Positions 1 through 11,400 of a stretch of DNA of 64,000 bases are shown here, in pieces (positions within the stretch are counted from its first letter, which is position 1; every line of letters starts with the position of its first letter). The stretch is from Spongilla lacustris (taxonomy: Eukaryota > Porifera > Demospongiae > Spongillida > Spongillidae). The notes below the pieces were generated by a model, which was given only the letters and a program-made list of their open reading frames with translations, was not told the origin of the DNA and searched no databases. The stretch is from the NCBI GenBank assembly GCA_949361645.1, contig OX442417.1, positions 14,621,954 to 14,685,953 on the forward strand. Direction: 5' to 3'. The position numbers and the translations under genes are program-made.

Positions 1-1022
1 AAGGGAACTTTTTGCACAACACAATCATGATGATAAGCAGTGACATGATGACTGCTGGAGTTGACTCGGTAAAGATGATATTGAAACACAATAAATAGAA
101 GGGAATAAGCTTAACTAATTCTTTGCTCTCCTACATGTACTTCCTCTTTGCACACCTTCACAATGGCAGAGTTCCAACACCGCTACATTCTTGCTGCATG
201 AGGTAGCCAAGCAACCAGAGCTCCAGGAAAAGCTGTACCAGGAGGTATCCTCTGTGCTAGGAGACAAAAACTCTCCCTCCTTTGATGACCTTCAGAAGAT
301 GACGCTTGTCAGGAGCTGCATCAAGGAAATATTGAGGTGCATGAGGGTACTCAGAATGAACAAGTTTTGTTGCTTCACTTTTTGCTTTAGGCTGACACCC
401 ACGAGTGCAACAGTACCTAGAATTGTTGATGCAAAAATAGAAGTCAGTGGCTACCAGATACCTGCAAAGGTTGATATTTTGCTGATTTGTATTATGTAAC
501 TATAAAGTATCGCATTTCATGCAGACTCAAATACTGCAAGTCGAGATCCCAAATATGTGGATGACCCAACCTCCTTCAAACCAGAACATTGGTCCAAGGA
601 CTCTGCCAAAGGTCTGGATGCCTTTATATCACTTCCATTTGGATTTGGTCCACGCAGTTGCTATGGTAATATTGAATTGCTTAATTGAATATTTGTGATC
701 CTTATATCTCGTGCACCCTCCCACAACATCACACCTGGAAGAACCAAAAATGTGTTGAAACAATGTAATGCATCGCGGCCTGAGTGAAGCAAATTATAAT
801 GATACTATGATGTAGTATAACTATGCTATCTCCTAACTGTATAGTAGTTTACATGTATGCATGAAACATTTTCATAAACATTACACTACTGTTTTGTCAT
901 CCATATATGTTACTTTACTTTCTTTCACTGAATTTAATCTTTACAGGTTCAGCAGGCCGTACAAAGCTAACTGTGGTCATCTTCAGTGACTGCTGCTGGG
1001 TAGAAAGTCTGAAGGTTTGGGA
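1..1022 (+). pseudogene. Cytochrome P450 copy A, 3' fragment, rearranged pseudogene
   Basis: The window opens inside the I-helix exon (to 68, ending DMMTAGVDS). Further exons are 170-336 (FLLHEVAKQPELQEKLYQEV ... SCIKEILR, the ExxR helix), 391-469 (VSGYQIPAK) and 525-665 (DPKYVDDPTSFKPEHW, then heme loop PFGFGPRSCYG), all with GT/AG borders. Two defects mark it as dead. The start of the 525-665 exon lacks 16 nt present in copy B, a frameshift. The expected C-terminal exon is represented only at about 946-1022, in the opposite orientation: this stretch matches the antisense strand of B's last exon. The family would be a heme monooxygenase of the mitochondrial clan. The 5' half lies outside the window. 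The pseudogene call rests on comparison with copy B. Confidence 0.82.
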
Positions 1023-1536
1023 AGTCTATGAGGAATGACAGATCGTCTGGGTCATACAATACATGTAATAGTATCATGTACTGACCTTAGCAAGAAGTAT
1101 GTACAATTCAAGCTCAACAAGACGACGTCCTGGAGATTGTCCCCCCGGACATTCTGCACTAGTGCAAACTGTTCATTGTTCCCCATCCCCACCCCCCACC
1201 CCCCCTCCCAGACACTCTGCACTAGGGCGCAATGTCCTACCTATAGGATAACAAAGGAAACAGTTATAAACGGCGAATTTGGATATTTTAGACTGGTTTT
1301 TAACAAAACCCCGTCCTTATATAGCGTAAAAACCATCCTGCCCGGATTGTGCATCTAGAATGGGAATACATGCATGTGGTTCTGTCAAACAAAAACCATG
1401 TTGAAGCAATAATTCAATTCATACGTCAACATAGTCTTTTGTTTGACAAAACCAGGGTAAAATCATATATATTCCCACCCCGGCTGGACGCTCAATCCCA
1501 GTACATGTAAGGTTATTACACCTATATAATATATAT
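1023..1536. other. Non-coding spacer with GTCC/GGAC-rich repeat units
   Basis: No gene seen. Positions 1130-1240 hold two diverged units around CTGCACTAGTGCAAACTG and GTCCCCCCGGACATT. The same units recur, inverted, at 3935-4120. A C-rich run lies at about 1180-1210. Confidence 0.5.
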
Positions 1537-2346
1537 GGGACAGTTTCCGCGAAAATGTCACCCTTTTATAACATTATAGTATTATTAAAATGCTTCATGT
1601 TTGAATCGCTATATCCTCCGAACGCTAAACGCTATCGACTTCCTATTTTCAACAGTTTATACTACACCTTTTCTGTATGAGATTACATTTTGGAGTCTTG
1701 CACTTGCTCCACGCCAGTATTACAACGTTCGATACCCGACCTGGTTCAAATCCACCATAACTTAAGGTAGGAGTAATCAAATCGCTTCAAATTCGGTTTG
1801 TAGGTACAGAGGTTTTATACCTATCGATTTGTTCTGTTCGTTAATTTTTATGCCATCAGTTACGGAGATACAGTTGAACAAACTACGTGTACTTTTTCCC
1901 GCTCGATTCGCGCCAATGATATAACAACCGCCTCCCCGTATATTGAGCGGGACGCGATTTGCCAAAATCATTGACGCGAATCGAGCCGGAAAAGTGGACG
2001 TACTTTGTTCAACTGTATCACCGTAACGGATGGCATAAAAATTAACGAACAGAACAAATCGATAGGCATAGGACCTCTGTACCTACAAACCGAATTTGAA
2101 GCGATTTGATTACTCCTACCTAAAGTTATGGCGGGTTTGAACCCGGTCGGGTATCGAACTTTGCAATACTGGCATGGAGCATTTCCAAGACTCCAAAATG
2201 CAATTTAGCATAGAGAAATGGTGTAGTATGAATTGTTGAAAATAGGAAGTCGATAGCGTTTAGCGTTCGGAATATATAGCGATTCAAACAAGAAGCATTT
2301 TTATAATGTTATAAATTAAGAGTGACATTTTCGCGGAAACTGTCCC
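1537..2346. mobile_element. Foldback element, GGGACAG family, copy 1
   Basis: Two arms of roughly 400 bp are near-perfect reverse complements meeting near 1925-1950. The element starts GGGACAGTTTCCGCGAAAAT and ends with the complement. Inner arms carry GTTACGGAGATACAGTTGAA and CCCGCT.GATTCGCGCCAATG blocks shared with the copies at 2354 and 59824. Flanks are ATAT-rich, so the exact target duplication (TA or longer) cannot be read. No transposase is present; short open frames in the arms are arm symmetry, not convincing genes. Confidence 0.85.
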
Positions 2347-2353
2347 AATATAT

Positions 2354-3170
2354 GGGACAGTGTCCAGCAAAATCGGGTTATAATTTTATCACTATAAAAA
2401 TTGCACGTTGTACAGAACAACACATCTTCGCGACGGTACTACGTTTTCTTTTCAAATTTCGTACACTTGTTTCCACACCATTTCTCTGTGTGAAAATCGA
2501 TTTTTGTGATCTACACATTTTCCGTGCCGTGGATACAACAATCGTTAATCCCGCGGGTTAGAATTCCTCATTTTTCCACGTACGACTGTTGAAAACGCAT
2601 CAAATTCGGGTTGCACATAGAAGAGTCCTGTAGCTATTGATTTTTTCTGTTCGTTAATTTCTACATCATCCGTTACGGAGATACAGTTGAACAAACTACG
2701 GGCACGTTTTCCCGCTTGATTCGCGCCAATGATTTTGGCAAATCGCGTCCCGCTCAGTGAATGGGAAGGTGGTGATTATATCCTTGGCGCGAATCAAGCG
2801 GGAAAATGTGCCTGTAGTTTGCTCAACTGCATCTCCGTAACGGATGATTCAAAAACTAACGAACAGAACAAATCAATAGCTACAGGACTCCTCTATGCAC
2901 ACTCCGAATTTGACGCGTTTTCAACAATCGTACGTGGAGAAATGTGGATTTCTAACCCGCGGGGTTAACGATTGTTGTATCCACGACACAGAAAAGGTGT
3001 AGATCAGAAAAATCAATTTTCACACAGAGAAATGGTGTGGGAACAAGTGTACGAAATTTGAAAGGAAAACGTAGTACCGTTGCGAAGATGTGTTGTTTAG
3101 TATACAACGTGCAATTTTTATAGTGATAAAATTATAACCCCACAGGCCCGATTTTGCTGGACACTGTCCC
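2354..3170. mobile_element. Foldback element, GGGACAG family, diverged subfamily
   Basis: This begins GGGACAGTGTCCAGCAAAAT and ends with the complement, ACACTGTCCC. The arms pair over their whole length around a centre near 2755. The outer two thirds of each arm are unrelated to the neighbour at 1537-2346, but the inner core (ACGGAGATACAGTTGAACAA, CGCGCCAATGATTTTGGCAA) is shared. It lies 7 bp from its neighbour, suggesting insertion into the same TA-rich target. Confidence 0.85.
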
Positions 3171-5467
3171 ATATATGTATACATGTATACATATCATGAC
3201 TTACTACAGGTTGCGGATACATGGCCATTAGATACTTTTCCACCACTGGTAATAACATTGAGTAAAATATGGTGGTTAATTCGGTAATACATGTAATGCC
3301 ATGACTATTTCTCCACTTTATGTAGAAGAGGGAAATCTGCAACTAAATAGCCCTTTTGCTAAACAGGTTTCTATTGAAAAAGGACTTCCAAGTTTGGGAA
3401 TAGCCTTTGCATTAAATAGCATTCTTCCTGAGGTATGTCAAACACTTATGACCAATTTACTGGCCCGCATAAGGGACATACCCCTCCCCTCCCCTCCCCT
3501 CCACACAGAAGTCAGTTGGCTGTGTGACGGGGATGTACAGGGGCTCTACCTGTGTGATGGGGACGTACAGGTATACGCAGTGTGGAGCTGTGTTTATGTG
3601 ACATTATACTTTTCAGGATTGATCTCAATATATTTCCGGCAATCTCTCATATGAGATTTCCGCCATGATCGTGAATTATATCAATAAAATGCTCACCACA
3701 CCTTAATAATGAATGCTCGTATATGTGTGTTCAATGAGAGCTTTGACGACGGAAAGGATAAGAGCTGTGTATTCGTTAAAGAATTTTAATACTAAAGTTC
3801 GTGCCGGTATGTGTGTCAGTATTGGTTTCAATGACCATTTCAAGCGGCGATCGAGTACCATCAACACGATCCCGTGTAGACTGCTATTGTGCGATACATG
3901 CAGTATACGTATTTGAAACTACCACCATTTTGTACACTGCAAGTGCATAGGGGGGGACATCTTACCCTGGACCGGCCTGGAGGGGGACAGTTTGCCCTAT
4001 TGTAGATTGTCCGGGGGGACATTGTACACTAGTGCAGAATGTCCGGGGGGGACATTGTACACTATACATGTATAGTGCAAAACGTCCGGGGGGACAAATT
4101 TTAGGGGGGACATTATACACTACGAAACCGACGTTATTAAGCCGGGGGGGGGGGGGGGGGGGGGGGGGGCGATAACGACGTCAGATCAGTAGTCAGCCTG
4201 TCTTTCAAGCCGCGAACTACATGTAAGCGAGCTTGTGCATGCATGTACATGATGTACATGTACATGCATAGATGCTTCTCGCTATGTATGATATTAGCGA
4301 GACTATATATGTAGAATTTTAAAGTTAACCGTTTTGGTTAAGGCTGCACTCTTATTTATATCTCTATATTGATTATAAACTCAACCGGGACAGTTTTTGT
4401 TTCGCGCACCCTATTATTTTTAATTCACGTACATTCGCGCGCGCGCGCGATCATTTCATTCAAATAGCGTGGTGCTCGCAAAGAAACGCATCAAGGTATC
4501 TTTGGAATGTAGATTTTTTGCTCTTTCCAACGATATATAATATGCGTCTTAAATCACAATTTGAACAATATATATCCAATTACCTAGTATAAGCCAAATG
4601 TTGAAATGGTAAAGTCCTGCCGCCGGGCTGCCGGTGTTGCGAAGTCTGTCTCTGAGGTTGCATGCCCATGCACTGGCAACTGTGGCAATTAAGGTCAGTG
4701 TGGCGAATAATTTAAAACCAACAAGTGTGTCCAAAGTGTCGTCAACTCAAGTTAGCTGTTTATCTTTTTTTTTTTTTTTTTCCCTTGTTATATTATTACT
4801 TCATATATACCTTCCTATATAGCCGGTCTGTTGAAAATCGTTTTGTCCCGTCATGTTTTTTTGTTGTTGTTGTTGCTAACACTAGTACTATATATAGTTT
4901 TAGTATGGACGAGGATCAAGGACTGTCAGACTGTCAGGCCACATTACTCTTCAGCATGCCATGCCTCTGAGCTCCTCTCTGTATATGCCTGAGGAAAGTC
5001 CTTGTTGCTGAAAGAAAGTTGTGAAGAGAATAGAGTTGTTCTCTTCATTTGACCCCCAACCTAGATATCATATTCCATAGGATGTTCCGCGCATTATATT
5101 CTAATGAGACTTCAACGTTCTTGACCCGTTGTTCTGCAAGCGCAGACCGGCAAATAAATCCTGCATTACAGTAATATCAAAGTACGTGCGTTTTTTTTTC
5201 TTCTACCTATCTTAAGGATACATTGGAAAAGACATTAAATTCGCGATCGGCAACTCCGTTCATTTTGAGGGGAATCCTATACTTCAATGGCCAATTAGCT
5301 AGGTATAGGCACCCCTTCATTGTGTGCACGGGCTGCATATTTATATAATTAGTTCCGTGAGTGAATTCCCCGACAACCGGGGCCGGACATGCATGCGCAG
5401 TATAATACATGAATATCTCTAATTAGGTACATGTAGAAGTCAAATCACTAATGACTGTACATACATG
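3171..5467. other. Gene-poor spacer between P450 copies A and B
   Basis: No supported gene. It holds a short C-rich repeat (about 3480-3502), a duplicated GTGTGA.GGGGA.GTACAGG unit (3521-3572), TGTCCGGGGGGACATT units (3935-4120), a poly-G tract (about 4144-4169), a CG dinucleotide run (about 4437-4449) and many TACATGTA/CATGCATG palindromes (4200-4270). Open frames here are short and lack family signatures. The right end is the 3' flank of P450 copy B. Confidence 0.5.
3935..4170 (+). repeat. Short tandem GGGGGGACATT units plus poly-G tract
   Basis: Four or five diverged copies of a ~30-bp unit (TGTCCGGGGGGACATTGTAC, often followed by ACTAGTGCA) end in a run of about 27 G. Inverted copies occur at 1130-1240, so the two clusters bracket the foldback pair. 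Confidence 0.65.
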
Positions 5468-8400
5468 CTAGCACTTTCTGTCAATGAATTTAATTTTCAC
5501 CAGTTCATCAGCCTTCGTTACAGTAGCTTGCACAATCTTCAGTGACTGTTGTTGAGTAGAAAGCCTGAAGTTCTTTGATACCTGTGGATTAGTTTCAATA
5601 TTCATGCCGGTAAAGAAAGAACATGTAGTGAACTGACCACACAAAGAAGTATGAATAACTCCAGTTCTGCCAGCCGACGTCCTGAAACAACCATGTATGA
5701 TGTCACTAAACAATACATATATAACAATGCTTTATGAGAACATCACCATAGCAACTGCGTGGGCCAAATCCAAATGGAAGTGAGACAAAGGCATCCAGAT
5801 CTTCCGTGGAGCCCTTGGACCAACGTTCAGGTTTGAAGGAGGTTGGGTCATCCACATATTTGGGATCTTGACTTGCAGTGTAAGTGTTGATTATCACTGC
5901 AGTCTGAAATTTCATACTCAATATGACACACAGTACTTATTAATCAAAAATCCACCTTTGCAGGTATCTGGTAGCCACAGACTTCTATTTCTTCATCTAT
6001 AATTCTTATTGTTCCTTGAAGGGCTGATTTCAGCCTAAAAAGTACTGATTTTATTATTGCTTAGCACTTTCAATGACCCCTCACCTCAATATCTCCTTGA
6101 TGCAGCTCCTGACAAGTGTCATCTTCTGAAGGTCATCAAAGGAGGGAGAGTTTCTGTCTCCTAGCACAGAGGATACCTCCTGGTACAGCTTTTCCTGGAG
6201 CTCTGGTTGCTTGGCTACCTCATGCAGCAAGAATGTGGCAGTGTTGGAAGTCTGCCATCAATGGAAGTACAAAAAGAAAGATGTGCCAACTTCAGCAAAC
6301 TTACAGTGCAAATACTGCATTCTGAGATCAGTGTGTGCTGACCAATGGGCTGATCATTAAATTATTGTTTTGCATAATCAGTAACTGCAATAAGTACCAC
6401 AGCACAGTACATGTATTCTATATAGCTAAACAATCTGGGACAAATTGCAAAGCAGCACAGATGGACACATCAGACTCATCGCCAGGAACGCTATTTCGAG
6501 ATTAACAGTACACTGATTATCGAAACGTTTTTATTTCACTCTGATATCAAAAACTTGACATAATGTGGTATTGTTTAATACAACAAATTCCAATTCCCTA
6601 CTGATAGCACATTTCTTGCATAAATTAATGCATTGAATAACATACATGTGGGCGTGGTTCCCAGCAGCCCTGAATACTTAATGTGACATCAATCGCCCTC
6701 TTATAGTATCCCTTTTCATTCAATCACATAGTGGTCTGGGCTTCTTTTTAAAACTTATTATTCCAAGAATCATGTCTTGATAAATCAGCAATGAATAATC
6801 ACTGATTATTTTTAAAGAGATTGCAAAACATCACGTTTTGTAACATGGCATGGTATTTTCATTCTCATATACCGTGTCAATTCCTGCAGCCAACATGTCA
6901 CAACTCAGCATCAGAGCTTCCTTCTGTGAAAAGTTCCCTTCAATGAGCCATTGCTCCATCATTGCTGAAATCAGTTCAAATGTGTAGTAAGTTCACTGAT
7001 GTTTAAAAGTTAGTCTTACATGTGGCTTTGGTCTCATCAACAACTCCCGAGTTAATAGCATCAACCATCTTGTCATACTTCTCCTTCAGAATGGTTGAGC
7101 CTACACAATGCATTAGTTTAATAACAAGTCTATGACATTGTCATAAAGCAAGATACACACATCATCACACAGCAAACAGATCACTAAGATAACCACAAAA
7201 CATACCATACCAATGCATACAACACAGTATGCGCATGTATAATAATTATACAGTGAACAGATACATATAAATGTGCACACAGCATCATATACATACAGAT
7301 AACCATAAACGTACCATGCTCATGTACACAGGTAACTGCAGCAACAAAGCGTCGGTAGATTTTAGTGGGAAAATATTTATACAAAGGTGGGGCATTAGAA
7401 ATGGCAGATATCAGTTCTATAAATCTAACAGCAGCATTCTGAAAGTCTAGGAGATCCTTTCTGGATTCATCAAAAGTATTCAACCTCTCTCCATACACCA
7501 TGTAGCCTATCCCTGTAATGAGAAATAGTGTATCAGATCATGAATAATCAAGTTTCAGAGTGGGGCAGGGAATTTCTCCCAAGAGCGGTTGCAGTACTCA
7601 TACAGAAATGGCTGATACAACTAATCACGAAGGGGAAAAAACAATAGGTGAAACCAATTGTTTAGTTGAAGGCTCGTACGTATGTATATGATGTAATAAA
7701 TTGCATTGTATGAATTAAATTGATGCTCTGCCCTTCTGGTTAAATTACCTTTCGATTCCTATGTTAAATACACACACAAACACAAACACTAATACTAACA
7801 CACATATATGCACACACACATACACAAATTATAGCTAACCTTGGAATGCCCACTTCATATTTGCACTGTGAACATCTTCCACATAGCCATCAGGGCCTCT
7901 CTTGTGTCTGATGTACTCCACAAAGTTGTCTCCAATCTCACTCAGGCCTGGTGCATAGTTGGCCACACGTCGCGGGACAATCTGCTTGGATGCTGATGAC
8001 CTGATGTGCTTCCATTCCTTGCCTCTACTGTGGTGCAAAAATAAAACTGAGCCTTATTGCAATAGGGAAATTGAAGGGATATGGACTACATATCTGTGCA
8101 AAACCATACAAACACATAGAATTTCCCCCTACATGCAAGTGGCAAATAGTCATAAGGTCACTGCATTCTGTGCAATCACTTTGATTTCTCGTGCCTCAGG
8201 GGCAGATTTAGAGGGGGGGGGGGGGGGGGGGGTCCATGGGGTCCGGACCCCCTTTTTTCTATATGAAGAATGATGTAATGCATACTGTAATCTATGCAGC
8301 ATTCTGCATGTTACCGTCCTTGGATTTGCATGCTTGCACATTGTTCTAGCCAAGCAGGGTCTATGTCGATCTAATAAATCCTCCTACATGTATTAACGAA

Positions 8401-11400
8401 ATGTAATTTTGCATGTGTGGTTAATTAGTTTTTAATCACGCGATCGATCGAATGGTGCAGGAATTAAGGTAAGCGATCAAAAGACGTGAATGGGATGGAT
8501 CTCAGAGTCTTTTCCTCAGAAAACTTGTAGCTATAGAGCTAAACAAACTAAAATTCTAATACTACATGTATTAGTACAGTAAAACATACATGAGTCGTTT
8601 ATAGACCGACATGTAGCTGGTGCATGGCCACGTGCACACTTTGGTCACAAATTCACAAAAGCTTTGCATCAAGAATTTGATCCTTAGCAGTAGGAACCAT
8701 AGAATTGTGAAGAATGAAGAGTTTTCTCGAATTCTCGTCGCTATCCATGGATGCAGGCGCTAGTTATTAATCTGGATATCGCGTGATGTATGCACAACAA
8801 AAAAACGCATCAAATCAATTATTGATTCACAATTGATTTCACAGTAAAATCAAGTGCACTTGATTTTGCTGTGAAATCATGCGTTGATTTAACAAAAATC
8901 TGTTGCGAAATCAATAATTGATTTGATGCGTTTTTTTTTGCTGTGATGTATATATCACTGTGAATTGCATGCTAAATAAACACAAATGCAAAAAAGCAGC
9001 TGGGGCTTTTGCCCCAGACCCAGGGTTGCCGAAGGCCAGGTCGGCCTGCCAGGCCGGACATTTAGCTTGGCCTGGCAGGCCGGACCGTGACCTGACAGGC
9101 CGGCAGGCTGGGATCCACCCACTTATTATAATAAATTATTATTTCATTTTGCGATGTCTATAGGAGACTATAGCTAGCTACATAAAAGTAATAAATCATA
9201 GTTATTACAATCAGCTGGTAATGGTTACAATTTACAAATTACAGCTACAGAAACTGAGTCTGAGATACATAACATGCAGTGATGCAAACAGCGCGCTTGC
9301 TATCTAAATACTTGTAATTAACCATGCATTGTGCTACAGCATGACACACGCCTCCAAACGTTGAGGGAGAAGGTTCCATCTCTGGCGCTATTGAATCAGC
9401 TTAGCTCGCGAAAACACCCGCTCGGATGGAGCTGAAGAAGCAGGAATAGCTAAAAACTTCCTGGCAAGCTTTGCAATTGTGGGGAATTGCCCATCGTGCA
9501 TTTTCCACCACACTAGAGGGTCAATAGGGGAATTTGCATCTATGATTCGGGCCTCAGGAACAAGCAGCCATGCATCATACTCCCCCTGAACTGCGGCTCT
9601 CTTGAATAAATTGTTTAATAATATCATAATGTTTTGTGGTTAGCCATGAATTTTTAATAAATTATTTAATAACATCAATTTATCCGACCTGGCAGGCCGG
9701 GCATTTCAGGCCAGCCGGTCACAGGCCGGACCCCGGCCTGTGACTTTCGGCAACCCTGCCCAGACCCCCTTGCTGTCACGGGAGGGGGCACGCCCCTCCC
9801 CCAGTTGTGAATATATATACCAGACCCCCCTTTCCCAAAATCCTGGATCCATTCCTGTGCCTAAGGTACATACAAAACACGCTGCATCATAAACTGTAAA
9901 GTGTCTCAGTAACAATCATGTGGTGCAGATGTGTGACTTAGTGAACTTACGAAAATATCATAGTTATAAAATTATTTTTCTTGTATATCCAGTCCATGTT
10001 TTCTTCCGAATTGCCCCGAACTGGATACTTCCCTTCAGCTCTAAACACCTTAGCAGCAGTATCTGGTGTGCCTACTACGACAATGGGGTTTCCTGTGGAA
10101 CAGAAGTAACCATGCATGCATGCATGGCTCATTTTATTCCGTAGCAGTAACTATGACTACAACACTCAGGAGATTAAACATTTCCAGATGCACTAGATTT
10201 AGGATAAAAGTCCAACTGATTGGACTGTACTAAATTTCTTATACAATAGGAGGTCTACTCATTTGGTGCTTGGCTCTATACAGGGTTCGTACAGGTTTGA
10301 GATTATGAAATTCCAAACTATTTCAAGACTATTTCAAGACTGATATAATTGTTTTCAAAACCTCACATTCAAACACGAGATATAATAACAGTATATATTT
10401 TACAGTAATATTGATTACTTAAATTAAGTACAGCAGTGTTTTAAGCTAGATCGGTGTAGTTTCCAGGTCTTTCAACTTTGATTGGAGTTTGCTATCAAGT
10501 GACACAACCTCATTCTGTTTTTCTTTGACAGACCTTCTTACAGCATTGAACTGAGTAATAAACTCCATAGGCTTTGATGATCCTTCAGCCTGCTCCGCTA
10601 GCTCATCTGCAGATTTGGTCAAAGTTGCAATACCAGACTCCATTCTGGCCTTCTTTGCTATCAGATCATCAATCTCGTCAAGGATCGCTTTACGCTTAGT
10701 ACTTCGTTTGTCTGAATCTTGATGCCTTTTCTCCTCATCTAAATGCCTCTGATAACATTGCCTGGCAGATGATGCACTCAACAGAAGTTTCTTTGACATA
10801 GGTACATTTGTCGCACCACCAACACTAATCAAGTAGTCTTAAATTGTCCTTTGTGCAACAAGGGTTTGGGCACTCATGTTTTGGACACTTACATCCTTGT
10901 TGATTGAAAATCCCCTCTCCACGGAAGCCTGGCCATGAGAAAGAAGCAGCAGCTTTTTTGATAGGTTCCATAATTCAGCCCACTGTGTGTTTTTCCCCAA
11001 AGTACCATAAAAAAGGACATCAAGTCTATCTGTGCCAACCTTGAAAGACATGAAATTCTCATTAGCAGCATTTTCAGTGGCAAATTCTTTGTACTGACAA
11101 ATAATAAGATCACACTGCCCAGCTGTAACATGGTGCAAGTCAACAAGGATTTGCAATGCTCGTGTAAGCTGTTGCACACACTTAGGCTGGTTAGTACACA
11201 AAGCTCTAGGGTTTAACCATTCAAGGTTTCTAACAAGACCATACCTAATTGGAGACTTCTCCAACAACTTATTAACAAGAAACACAAGAACTTTTCTAGT
11301 ATCTGACTTCACGCTAAATACATCCTTGTCAGATATCTTCCTTGTTCCCTTCAGTTCATGCAATAACTTTTCAGACACAAATCCTATGTTGACCTTTGAG

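Noticed and set aside
1735..1755. Possible tRNA B box (GGTTCAAATCC) in foldback arms
   Set aside because: No cloverleaf or A box at a suitable distance, and the sequence varies among copies.
1777..2968. Two ~70-codon frames with NCISVTDG and NEQNKSI segments as genes
   Set aside because: Foldback arms force mirrored frames and no start or splice context exists; kept only as a question about the conserved core.
10889..11179. 96-codon minus-strand frame overlapping the hAT-like transposase
   Set aside because: Out-of-frame shadow of the 703-codon transposase.
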